Positions 30,783 through 39,007 of a DNA stretch of 64,000 nucleotides are shown piece after piece (positions within the stretch are counted from its first letter, which is position 1; each line of letters starts with the position of its first letter). The notes below the pieces were generated by a model. That model saw only the letters and a list, made by a program, of their open reading frames with translations, did no database searches and was not told the origin of the DNA. Both the position numbers and the translations under genes were made by a program. This DNA comes from Gimesia chilikensis (GTDB lineage Bacteria > Planctomycetota > Planctomycetia > Planctomycetales > Planctomycetaceae): positions 930,001 through 994,000 of the forward strand of contig NZ_VTSR01000032.1 of assembly GCF_008329715.1 (NCBI RefSeq), in the 5' to 3' direction.

Positions 30783-32063
30783 ATGTCAATTTTTCATCTG
30801 ATTCTTCAGGAAATGCAGCACCGGAAAATGAATTTTCTGCTGGGGCTGCTGTCGGTGATCGTCGCGGTCGGCTGTCTGATTGCCGCCCTGACTCTGTTGC
30901 AGGCGGACGAAATTCAGACCGCACTGATTCTGCAACAGAAGGAAGATGAGGTGAAGCAGGCGGGAGCCGAGCTGAACGATGCGATGCGGAAGATTACCAA
31001 GGGGCTCGGGTTTAATATCCTGATCCTCCCTGCCGACCAGGACCTGGAAGAGTTTCACCTGACCGGCGTCGTCTCGGGGACAATGCCCGAAGACAATATG
31101 CGGAAACTGTCCGAATCTAAAATTGTCACCATCAACCACATGCTGCCGATGGTGGCGAAGAAAGTGACCTGGCCCGAAAAGGAGCTGGATATCATTCTCA
31201 CCGGCACCCGCGGTGAAGTGCCCCAGTTGCACCGGGCTCTGAAGAAACCACTACAGCAACCCGTGCCTGCGGGGGCAATGGTGCTGGGATACCAGGTGCA
31301 GAAGAAAACCGGTCTCAAAGCGGGCGACGAAGTCCAGCTGATGGGAAAAGGGTTCAAGGTCGCCAAAGTCTTCCCCGAACGGGGGAATGCCGATGACAGT
31401 ACCGTGTGGATCAATCTCAGAGAAGCGCAGCAACTGCTGGGCATGGAAAATCTGCTGAATGCCATTCTGGCGCTGGAATGTAACTGTGCTACCGAAGATC
31501 GAGTCGCAGAAATCCGCAAGGATGTAGCTGAGATTCTGCCCGGCACCCAGATTATCGAGCGTGGTCCCCCTGCCCTGGCCCGCGCTGAAGCACGCAATAC
31601 GGCGGCTGCGACCGCGGTCGCTTCACTGGAGCAGGAAAAAGCGAATCGAATTAAGCTGATTGAACGGCATGCCAGCTTTGCCGCGATCCTGGTACCTCTC
31701 GTGGTGCTGGGCTGTGGAGCCTGGATTGGTTTCCTTTCACTGGAAAACGTCCGCCGCCGGGCAACCGAGATCGGAATTCTGCGGGCGATCGGCGTACGTT
31801 CCTCCCAGGTCTTCGGAATCTTTATCATCAAAGCACTGCTGATCGGCCTCGTGGGGGCGTTGATCGGTTATTTTCTGGGCTATTGGATCGGCGTTACCTG
31901 GGGTGACCTGCCTGCGGCTGCAGATCCGGCGCAGGTCCTCTTTTCGGGACGCTGGTTGTTGTTGAGCCTGGTGTTCGCTCCCCTGCTGTCCAGTCTCTCC
32001 AGCTGGATCCCTGCCCTGCTGGCTGCCCGCCAGGATCCTGCCACCATTCTCCAGGAAGGATGA
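30783..32063 (+). CDS. FtsX/MacB-type ABC transporter permease
   Basis: A 426-aa permease with an N-terminal membrane helix (FLLGLLSVIVAVGCLIAALT), a periplasmic domain of about 240 residues that begins with a helical QKEDEVKQAG segment, and three C-terminal helices. The signature before the second helix is ENVRRRATEIGILRAIGVRS, typical of FtsX-domain permeases of the LolCE/MacB group. Such mechanotransmission transporters extract lipoproteins or export substrates rather than import. Its ATPase follows 10 nt downstream. Confidence 0.9.
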   Translation: MSIFHLILQEMQHRKMNFLLGLLSVIVAVGCLIAALTLLQADEIQTALILQQKEDEVKQAGAELNDAMRKITKGLGFNILILPADQDLEEFHLTGVVSGTMPEDNMRKLSESKIVTINHMLPMVAKKVTWPEKELDIILTGTRGEVPQLHRALKKPLQQPVPAGAMVLGYQVQKKTGLKAGDEVQLMGKGFKVAKVFPERGNADDSTVWINLREAQQLLGMENLLNAILALECNCATEDRVAEIRKDVAEILPGTQIIERGPPALARAEARNTAAATAVASLEQEKANRIKLIERHASFAAILVPLVVLGCGAWIGFLSLENVRRRATEIGILRAIGVRSSQVFGIFIIKALLIGLVGALIGYFLGYWIGVTWGDLPAAADPAQVLFSGRWLLLSLVFAPLLSSLSSWIPALLAARQDPATILQEG

Positions 32064-32073
32064 TTACATCACG

Positions 32074-32763
32074 ATGTTACTTGAACTGGAACAACTGTCG
32101 AAATCATTCAAGTCCGGTCCGGGCCGTGTCCAGGCAGTGGACGGCGTGAGCCTGACCGTCGATGCGACTGAGTTCGTCGCGATTCAGGGACCCAGCGGCT
32201 GTGGAAAGTCGACACTGTTGCTGATGGCGGGGGGACTGCTCAGCCCCGATTCCGGCCAGGTGCTGATTGAAGGGACTAACCCGTATCGTCTTTCGAGTGA
32301 TCAACGGGCCCGTTTTCGTTCTCAACATCTGGGCTTTGTCTTTCAGCAGTTCCACCTCGTGCCTTATTTGAATGTGCTGGACAACGTGTTAACGCCGGCC
32401 CTGGCATCGAATCGGAGTCAGGCCCGCGAACGCGCCCGTGCATTGATTGAACAATTTGGTCTGGAACAGCGTCTGCATCATACCCCGGCCCAGTTGAGTA
32501 CCGGGGAAAAGCAGCGGGTCGCACTGGCCCGAGCCCTGTTTCATCAGCCGAAAATTTTGCTGGCAGATGAGCCGACAGGCAACCTGGACAGCGAGAACTC
32601 CACCATCGTCCTGAACGCGCTCAGTCAGTTTGCCGCCGATGGTGGTTGTGTGCTGATGGTCTCACACGATGACCAGGCAGTCCAGTCGGCGCAACGCGTG
32701 TTGGGGATCAGGGATGGTCGCCTCGTGACTCCTCAAGAATCAGAATCGTTAGTCAACTCCTGA
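32074..32763 (+). CDS. LolD/MacB-type ABC transporter ATP-binding protein
   Basis: A 229-aa ATPase with Walker A GPSGCGKST, Q-loop FVFQQFHL, signature LSTGEKQRVALARAL (Thr-Gly-Glu instead of GGQ), Walker B ILLADEPTGNLDSE and switch His in MVSHDD. The DEPTGNLD and FQ-F-L patterns place it in the LolD/FtsE/MacB group that pairs with FtsX-like permeases, here the gene immediately upstream. ModA follows after 37 nt. Confidence 0.94.
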   Translation: MLLELEQLSKSFKSGPGRVQAVDGVSLTVDATEFVAIQGPSGCGKSTLLLMAGGLLSPDSGQVLIEGTNPYRLSSDQRARFRSQHLGFVFQQFHLVPYLNVLDNVLTPALASNRSQARERARALIEQFGLEQRLHHTPAQLSTGEKQRVALARALFHQPKILLADEPTGNLDSENSTIVLNALSQFAADGGCVLMVSHDDQAVQSAQRVLGIRDGRLVTPQESESLVNS

Positions 32764-32800
32764 GAATCAATTTCGCTCAGTCAGTATACAGGACAAGAGA

Positions 32801-34450
32801 ATGAAACATCCTGCTCCTCAGCCCCGAATTCAGGTCTGCTCTCAATCAGGCCGCAGCGGAAAAGTGTCAGGCCTGGTGATCGCCGGAGGCTCGGTCGTCT
32901 TTCTGGTGATCATGCTGGTCCTGCTGGTCTATACGCCGCCTAAAGATACTCCTTCGTCGTCTACAACAAAGACAGACTCAGCCAGTTCACAGACAGACGA
33001 ATCCGAGGGTGGTGACTCTGCTGCTGATCCGGAAGAGAATGCCCTGGTGATGTACTGTGCCGCGGGGATCAAACCGCCGGTTGCCGCGATGGCAGCGCAA
33101 TTTGCTGAAGAAGAATTTGGCATGCCGGTTCACCTGCAGTACGGCGGGTCTGGAACCCTGCTCAGTAATCTGCAGGTGGCGAAAAAAGGAGACCTCTACC
33201 TGGCAGCCGATACCAGCTACATCGAGATTGCCCGGGAAAAGGGGCTGGTCGATGAAGCAGTGAGCGTGGCCCGGATGCATCCGGTGATCATGGTGCAGAA
33301 AGGGAATCCGAAGGGCATCAAGTCCATCGATGACCTGCTCAAAGAGAATGTCACCGTGGCCCTGGCGAATCCCGATGCTGCCTCGATTGGCAAATTGACC
33401 AAAAAGATTCTCACGAAACACGGTAAATGGGAACCCCTTTCCAAGTCTGCCCGGGTGTTCAAACCAACGGTATCGGAAATTGCCACCGACGTGATGCTGG
33501 GGGCCGTTGATGCTGCGATTGTCTGGGATGCGACCGTGAATCAGTATCCGGAAAAAGCAGACATGGTGGATATTCCCGAGTTTACCGAAGCGATCAAGAA
33601 TGTAACCGTGGGCGTGTTGACCTCTACGGAAAAGCCCCGGGAAGCATTGATGTTTGCCCGTTATCTGCAGGCACCTGAAAAGGGGCAGAAAGCGTTTGCG
33701 GAGCTGGGTTACGAGACGGTTAAAGGCGATAAGTGGGATCCGCATCCGACCATTCTGCTGTTCAGCGGTGGTGTGAACCGGCTGGCGATTCAGGATACGC
33801 TCAAAGAGTTCGAGGAGCGTGAAGGGGTGACGATCAATACGGTCTTTAACGGCTGTGGTATCCTGGTGGGGCAGATCAACAGCGGTCAACGTCCCGATGC
33901 TTACTTCGCCTGTGATACTTCTTACATGGTGCAGGTGCAGCCCAAGTTCAGTATTCCCCTGACCGTGGCGGAAACCGATATGGTGGTGATCGTCGAGAAA
34001 GGAAACCCGAAGCAGATCAAGTCCATCTATGATCTGGCCGGCAAGGATGTGCGGGTGGGGCTGGCACACCACGAGCAGAGTGCTCTGGGTGCCTTGACAA
34101 AAAAACTGCTGACCTCCCTGAAAAAAGATGATCAAAATCTGTATGACCTCGTACAGCCCAATGTGAAAACCAATACGCCGACTGCAGATCTGCTGGTCAA
34201 TCAGCTGCGTACCGGCTCGCTTGATGCTGCGATTGTCTACCGGGCGAATCTGCCTTACGTCAAAGACAAGGTGGACATCATTGAAATCAAAGAGGGAGAT
34301 CCCCTGGCTGAACAGCCGATTGCGATTCTGAAAACGACCGATTATCCGAATCTGATGCAGCGTCTGGTGGATAAACTGACTTCCAATCCTTCGCGTGGCA
34401 TTTTCGAATCGATCGGCTTCCGCTGGCGGATTACACCGGAGTCACTATGA
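32801..34450 (+). CDS. modA: Tandem-domain ModA-like molybdate/tungstate-binding protein
   Basis: A 549-aa membrane-anchored protein with two periplasmic binding domains of the ModA type in tandem. An N-terminal helix (about 25-46) has no lipobox, and a Ser/Thr/acidic linker follows. Domain 1 (about 82-310) starts VMYCAAGIKPPVAAMA with GGSGTLLSNL. Domain 2 (about 316-545) starts LLFSGGVNRLAIQDTL with NGCGILVGQI. Both carry the internal repeat EKGNPK-Q-IKSI / QKGNPKGIKSI, and VDAAIVWD / LDAAIVYR. Typical ModA has one domain of about 250 aa, so this is a duplication. Stop overlaps modB. Substrate (molybdate versus tungstate) is inferred from context. Confidence 0.88.
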   Translation: MKHPAPQPRIQVCSQSGRSGKVSGLVIAGGSVVFLVIMLVLLVYTPPKDTPSSSTTKTDSASSQTDESEGGDSAADPEENALVMYCAAGIKPPVAAMAAQFAEEEFGMPVHLQYGGSGTLLSNLQVAKKGDLYLAADTSYIEIAREKGLVDEAVSVARMHPVIMVQKGNPKGIKSIDDLLKENVTVALANPDAASIGKLTKKILTKHGKWEPLSKSARVFKPTVSEIATDVMLGAVDAAIVWDATVNQYPEKADMVDIPEFTEAIKNVTVGVLTSTEKPREALMFARYLQAPEKGQKAFAELGYETVKGDKWDPHPTILLFSGGVNRLAIQDTLKEFEEREGVTINTVFNGCGILVGQINSGQRPDAYFACDTSYMVQVQPKFSIPLTVAETDMVVIVEKGNPKQIKSIYDLAGKDVRVGLAHHEQSALGALTKKLLTSLKKDDQNLYDLVQPNVKTNTPTADLLVNQLRTGSLDAAIVYRANLPYVKDKVDIIEIKEGDPLAEQPIAILKTTDYPNLMQRLVDKLTSNPSRGIFESIGFRWRITPESL

Positions 34451-35400
34451 GTGCGTCGAATTCTGAAGAACCTCCTCGCACATGGAAGTCGCGTTCTGAT
34501 CTCCCCTTTTATGCCGTGTTTGTGGCCGTCAGTGCCGTATACATTCTGTTGATCGTGGCCATGCTGGCCGCGGAGACAACATATACGACTCCTGGTCATA
34601 TCATGCGGTCGTTTCAGAAGCCGGAAATCCGCTATGCGATCTGGTTGAGCCTGGTTTCCTGTGCGATTACGACCGTGCTTTCGCTCTGGGTCTCGGTGCC
34701 TATTGGCTACCTGATGTCGCGGCATCAGTTTCCTGGGAAGACGCTGATCGACGCGATTCTGGATATTCCGATCGTGCTCCCTCCCCTGGTCATTGGGCTT
34801 TGTCTGTTGATTCTGTTTCAGATTCAGTTGCCCCAGTTTGAATGGCTCAATGAAATGGTGGCGGCGAAGTCTGGCATCGTATACGACAAGGCGGCTGCAG
34901 CGGCCGTCGCGGACCAGACACAGTCGCTGGATGAGTTGATTCGCAAGATCACAAAAGTGCTGTTTGGGCGCGCCATCGGGGTGACCTACGAAATTCCGAG
35001 TATCATTCTCGCACAGTTCATGGTGGCGTGTGCCTTTGCCGTCCGGACGATGCGGGTTACTTTCGACCAGATCGGTCCCCGCTATGAACAGGTAGCGTTG
35101 ACCCTGGGATGCAACCGGGGGCAGGCTTTCTGGCGGGTTGTCTTTCCCCAGGCTTATCGGGGACTGCTGGCAGCAGCGACCCTGGCGTGGGCCCGCTCGC
35201 TGGGAGAATTTGGCCCCATTCTGATCTTCTCGGGGGCGACCCGGATGAAAACCGAGGTGCTGCCGACAACCGTGTTTCTGGAACTGACCGTGGGAAATAT
35301 CGAGGGGGCCGTAGCCGCTTCACTGATTATGGTCGTTTCCGCCCTGATCGTGCTGGTGATTGCCCGCATGTTTGGTCTGACACGCTCGGCGGCGATATAA
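34447..35400 (+). CDS. modB: Molybdate-type ABC transporter permease
   Basis: A 317-aa inner-membrane permease of the ModB/CysT family. Hydrophobic helices include YAVFVAVSAVYILLIVAMLA and DIPIVLPPLVIGLCLLI. The binding-protein-dependent transport signature follows near ALTLGCNRGQAFWRVVFP, with the EAA-loop-like LARSLGEFGPILIFSG region. An insertion of about 60 residues (about 135-185) separates the two halves of the membrane domain, longer than in standard ModB. ATGA overlap with modA implies coupled translation. Confidence 0.9.
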   Translation: MSASNSEEPPRTWKSRSDLPFYAVFVAVSAVYILLIVAMLAAETTYTTPGHIMRSFQKPEIRYAIWLSLVSCAITTVLSLWVSVPIGYLMSRHQFPGKTLIDAILDIPIVLPPLVIGLCLLILFQIQLPQFEWLNEMVAAKSGIVYDKAAAAAVADQTQSLDELIRKITKVLFGRAIGVTYEIPSIILAQFMVACAFAVRTMRVTFDQIGPRYEQVALTLGCNRGQAFWRVVFPQAYRGLLAAATLAWARSLGEFGPILIFSGATRMKTEVLPTTVFLELTVGNIEGAVAASLIMVVSALIVLVIARMFGLTRSAAI

Positions 35401-35477
35401 AATTCAGCGGTGCACTACACCGCGACTGGAAAAATGATCTGAGAACTGGCGGCACTGGTCGCCCGATAAGTTGAAAT

Positions 35478-36194
35478 ATGATTTCGGTAAAAAATCTTTG
35501 TGTACAAGTGGGTGACTTCAGGCTGAATGACGTCAGCTTTGAAATTCCTCAGGGGCATTACGCTGTGCTGATGGGGAAAACGGGGAGCGGGAAGACGACC
35601 ATTCTGGAGACGATCTGCGGTCTGAAGAAGGTTGAGTCCGGTGAAGTCATCCTGAATGGCAAAGACATGACTCATGCCAAACCGGCTGAGCGTGAGATCG
35701 GGTATGTGCCTCAGGAAGGTGTGCTGTTCCATACGATGACGGTCAAGGATAACCTGGCATTCGCTTTGGAAATCCGTAAGTGGAAACAGCATGAGATTGA
35801 CGAGCGTGTCGATGAACTCGCAAACCTGCTGGGGATCACCGGATTGTTGAACCGGACCCCACACGGCTTAAGCGGTGGAGAGACACAACGGGTGTCACTG
35901 GGACGCGCGCTGGCGGCCCGGCCTGCGATTCTGTGTCTGGATGAACCGCTGAGTGCACTGGATGAAGATACGCGTGGAGAGATCTGTGATCTGTTGAACA
36001 ATGTTCAGCACGTGACTGGTGTGACGGCGTTGCATATCACTCATAATATCTCCGAATCAGATCGGCTGGGAGATGTGAAATTGACGATCAACAATGGTAA
36101 GCTGAGTATGCTGCCCGGCGGAAATCCGAAGAAAGCCGTCGCCAGCACGACCACGGAAACTTCTGAAACTCCAGCTGACACGAGAGCTCACTAA
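35478..36194 (+). CDS. modC: Molybdate-type ABC transporter ATP-binding protein
   Basis: A 238-aa ATPase. Walker A GKTGSGKTTI, Q-loop YVPQEGVLFHTMTV, signature LSGGETQRVSLGRAL, Walker B ILCLDEPLSALDED and switch region HITHNISES. It ends soon after the nucleotide-binding domain, so the regulatory MOP domain of classical ModC is missing. The C-terminus is a short Thr/Ala-rich tail. Located 77 nt after modB and 1 nt before the moaD-like gene. Confidence 0.9.
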   Translation: MISVKNLCVQVGDFRLNDVSFEIPQGHYAVLMGKTGSGKTTILETICGLKKVESGEVILNGKDMTHAKPAEREIGYVPQEGVLFHTMTVKDNLAFALEIRKWKQHEIDERVDELANLLGITGLLNRTPHGLSGGETQRVSLGRALAARPAILCLDEPLSALDEDTRGEICDLLNNVQHVTGVTALHITHNISESDRLGDVKLTINNGKLSMLPGGNPKKAVASTTTETSETPADTRAH

Positions 36195-36195
36195 C

Positions 36196-36474
36196 ATGAA
36201 AATTGCGGTCGAATATACAGCCCAGGTCAAAAAAGCGGCTGGTGTCGGAAGAGAAGAATTCGAAGTCCCCGCAGGTACGACGCTGCAGGAACTGGTCAAG
36301 ACCGTGGCTGAGTCGCGGGCCGATTCGCTGAAGCCACTGTTGTTCCCCACCGGCGAGGCCCTGCATCCTTCCATGCTGTTGTTTGTTTCCAATGAACAGG
36401 TGCTGTGGGACGAACCGCTGACACTGGAACCGCATCACAGCGTTACGATCCTTTCCCCGATCTCCGGAGGATGA
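36196..36474 (+). CDS. moaD: MoaD/ThiS-family sulfur-carrier protein
   Basis: A 92-aa ubiquitin-fold protein ending in the exposed diglycine (SPISGG) that is adenylated and thiocarboxylated in molybdopterin, thiamine and related sulfur-transfer pathways. The N-terminal AVEYTAQVKKAAGVGREEF and PAGTTLQELV match MoaD-like beta-grasp proteins. It starts 1 nt after modC and is followed by an E1-like gene, so molybdenum cofactor synthesis is the natural guess, but a different sulfur-transfer role is possible. Confidence 0.88.
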   Translation: MKIAVEYTAQVKKAAGVGREEFEVPAGTTLQELVKTVAESRADSLKPLLFPTGEALHPSMLLFVSNEQVLWDEPLTLEPHHSVTILSPISGG

Positions 36475-36525
36475 TATCCTCACTCTTTTCACTGACCTCA
36501 CGCAATTCAGCCTGAAGGAGACATG

Positions 36526-37275
36526 ATGTCTGGTTTCGCTCCCCTGACAGATGAAGAACGAGCCGTTTACGAGTGGCAGATCTGGGTGCCCGAGTTCGGC
36601 GAAGCCGGGCAGGAGAAGCTGAAGAATGCGTCGGTGCTGGTTTCACGTTGTGGCGGTCTGGGAAGTGTTGTGGCTTACGAACTGGCGGCTGCGGGAGTCG
36701 GCAAGCTGGTCTTGGCTCACGCCGGGAATGTAAAACCGAGCGACCTGAACCGACAACTGCTGATGACGCACGACTGGCTGGGAAAACCACGCGTTGAATC
36801 CGCAGAGCGGCGTTTGAAGGAACTGAATCCCCGGCTGGAGATCGTGGCGATTCAGGAAAATATTTCGGAAGAGAATGCAGCAGCGATTGTGGATCAGGTA
36901 GATCTGATCGTCGACTGTGCACCGCTCTTCCCCGAGCGGTATGCCATGAATCGGCAGTCCGTTCTGCAGCAGAAACCACTGATCGAGTGCGCGATGTACG
37001 ATCTCGAAGCACAAATCACGACCTTTCTACCCGGTCAGACCGGGTGCCTGGCCTGTCTGTATCCCGATGATCCGCCGGCCTGGAAACGGGAGTTTCCCGT
37101 GTTTGGTGCAGTTTCAGGGACCGTGGGCTGCATGGCGGCGATGGAGGCCATCAAGGTGCTCGCCGGGTTTGGCGTGACGCTGGCCAATCAACTGCTGACG
37201 TTTGATCTGCGCGACATGACATTTCACCGCAACCGGATTCAGCGCCGATCCGATTGCCCGGTCTGTGGAGCCTGA
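36526..37275 (+). CDS. ThiF/MoeB/HesA-family E1-like protein (divergent)
   Basis: A 249-aa protein with the E1 Rossmann core (VSRCGGLGSVVAYELAAAGV), DLNRQ arginine, and two zinc CxxC pairs (CLAC, CPVC at the C-terminus). Normally it would adenylate the C-terminal glycine of its MoaD-like partner, encoded 51 nt upstream. Two positions differ from MoeB: the D-x-D of the second strand is LAHAGNV, and the Mg-binding Asp region DCTDN is DCAPL. This looks like a distinct ThiF subgroup rather than canonical MoeB. Start: ATG 36526 (AAGGAG 5 nt upstream) preferred over the adjacent ATG 36523. Confidence 0.85.
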   Translation: MSGFAPLTDEERAVYEWQIWVPEFGEAGQEKLKNASVLVSRCGGLGSVVAYELAAAGVGKLVLAHAGNVKPSDLNRQLLMTHDWLGKPRVESAERRLKELNPRLEIVAIQENISEENAAAIVDQVDLIVDCAPLFPERYAMNRQSVLQQKPLIECAMYDLEAQITTFLPGQTGCLACLYPDDPPAWKREFPVFGAVSGTVGCMAAMEAIKVLAGFGVTLANQLLTFDLRDMTFHRNRIQRRSDCPVCGA

Positions 37276-37317
37276 CTCCACTTCCAATACAATTGATAAA
37301 TACTGCAGGGAGATCCG

Positions 37318-38748
37318 ATGAATAAAATCATACAGCGTTATCTGTTGGTCCTGGTTCTGGCGGGAAGCGTGATGGTCGGGGAAAATTGCCGACTGTCAGC
37401 AGCCGAAGCGAAACAGCAGACCGAATGGAAAGCCGTAGCGGCGTCGGTGGTGATTACTCCCGAGAAACCGATGTGGATGGCCGGTTATGCGGCCCGCACG
37501 GAACCAGCTAAGGGGAAAGTACATGATTTGTACGCCAAGCTGCTGATTCTGGAAGACAGCCGCGGCAAGAAACTGGTGATGATCACGACCGACCTGATTG
37601 GTATCACCCCTGCCCTGCGTGATCCGATTGCGGCCCGCCTGGAAGAAGATTTTCAGATTCCCGCGGCGGCACTGTTGATGAATGCCTCACATACGCATTG
37701 CGGACCGGAACTGAGAGAAAAGAAAGCTTCCCGCCGGGGACTGGGCGGCGATCGTGGTGCCCAGGCGCGGGTTTATACGCAGGAGCTGGTGAGAAAACTG
37801 GTGGCTGCGATTGGGGAAGCCCTTCCCCAGTTGGAGCCAGCCGTACTGAAGTATTCGTATGGACGCGCCGGTTTTTCAATGAACCGCCGCCTGCCTACCG
37901 AGAACGGCGTGATCAACAGCCCGCATCCCGAGGGGCCCGTCGATCAACGGGTGCCCGTGCTGATGGTCGAACGGCCCGACAGTTCTCTGATGGCGGTACT
38001 GTTCGGTTATGCCTGTCACAATACGACGCTCAGTTTCTACCAGTTCTGTGGTGACTACGCAGGCTATGCCCAGGAATATCTGCAAGCTGATCATCCGGGG
38101 ACTGTGGCGATGTTCATGATGGGCTGTGGCGGGGATCAGAACCCTTACCCGCGACGGACACTCGACCTGGCGAAGCAGCACGGACGGGCGCTGGCCAATG
38201 CGGTTGAGACGGCCATCTCTGTCAAACATCCTCGTTTGATTCATGGTCCGTTGGGCGTGGCGATGGGCGATGTGGAACTGGAGTTTGCGACTCCCCCCAG
38301 CAAAGCAGAACTGCTCAAGCAGAAAGAGAGCGGCAACAAGTATGAGGTCAGTCACGCGACGCGTCTGCTGGAACAGCTGGAGGAACGGGGCGGTATTCAG
38401 ACCGAATATGCTTTTCCGCTGCAGGTGGTTCAGTTTGGAAAGGACCTGACCCTGGTGGCAGTCTGCGGTGAGACCGTTGTCGATTATTCGCATCGCTTCC
38501 AGAAAGAGCTGAAGTCGGGGCATGGTGCGGGTAAGACAGATCCGATTGTCTGGGTTGCCGGCTATTCGAACCATGTGTTCGGGTACCTGCCCAGCTTGAG
38601 GGTCCTGAAAGAGGGAGGCTATGAAGGCGCCCGGGCGATGATTTACTCTTCTTATCCCGGTCCGTTTAAAGAGTCGGTCGAAGAGCGTGTAGCTGAGAAA
38701 GTGCATCAGCTGACCGAACAGGCCCGCCGCGAGGCACTCGGGGATTAA
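37318..38748 (+). CDS. Secreted neutral/alkaline ceramidase-family hydrolase
   Basis: A 476-aa protein with a signal peptide (about 1-30) and the N-terminal domain of neutral/alkaline non-lysosomal ceramidases. Metal-site and family landmarks: ASVVITPEKPMWMAGYAART, NASHTHCGPEL, FGYACHNTT, MGCGGDQNP. Planctomycete members are usually annotated as hypothetical hydrolases; the true substrate may be an N-acylated lipid or something else. It follows the E1-like gene by 42 nt in the same direction. A paralogue lies at 54901-56286. Confidence 0.85.
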   Translation: MNKIIQRYLLVLVLAGSVMVGENCRLSAAEAKQQTEWKAVAASVVITPEKPMWMAGYAARTEPAKGKVHDLYAKLLILEDSRGKKLVMITTDLIGITPALRDPIAARLEEDFQIPAAALLMNASHTHCGPELREKKASRRGLGGDRGAQARVYTQELVRKLVAAIGEALPQLEPAVLKYSYGRAGFSMNRRLPTENGVINSPHPEGPVDQRVPVLMVERPDSSLMAVLFGYACHNTTLSFYQFCGDYAGYAQEYLQADHPGTVAMFMMGCGGDQNPYPRRTLDLAKQHGRALANAVETAISVKHPRLIHGPLGVAMGDVELEFATPPSKAELLKQKESGNKYEVSHATRLLEQLEERGGIQTEYAFPLQVVQFGKDLTLVAVCGETVVDYSHRFQKELKSGHGAGKTDPIVWVAGYSNHVFGYLPSLRVLKEGGYEGARAMIYSSYPGPFKESVEERVAEKVHQLTEQARREALGD

Positions 38749-38771
38749 TCTCGTTGAGCGAACAACAGAAA

Positions 38772-38799
38772 CCGGGGACAGCGCAGGAGCGGTCCCCGG
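38772..38799 (+). terminator. GC-rich hairpin closing the long plus-strand run
   Basis: Eight-bp perfect stem ccggggac/gtccccgg with a 12-nt loop, 24 nt after the ceramidase-family stop. No T run, so termination is only probable. Confidence 0.5.
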
Positions 38800-38981
38800 A
38801 TTCTGGCGTTTCAGGGGTGATCTCTGGTCAGAAAATTTTTCTGATTAGAGCTGCGAATTGCCGTTATGGGGAGTTTCTCATAAATCGAAATTGATTTTTG
38901 TCGCAGGATGGCTAGAATCCCTAAGAACCTGTCTGTCAGGTCATACCGTAAAATCTTCCAATCAGCGTGTCTTCGATTCGA

Positions 38982-38999
38982 CGGTGAGAAAGTTCACCG
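38982..38999 (+). promoter_or_regulatory. Hairpin just upstream of the nucleotidyltransferase-HD start
   Basis: Six-bp inverted repeat cggtga/tcaccg with a 6-nt loop, ending 8 nt before the ATG at 39008. The only SD-like purine run (ggtgag) is within the stem, so folding could mask ribosome binding. Confidence 0.3.
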
Positions 39000-39007
39000 A
39001 TTTTTGA

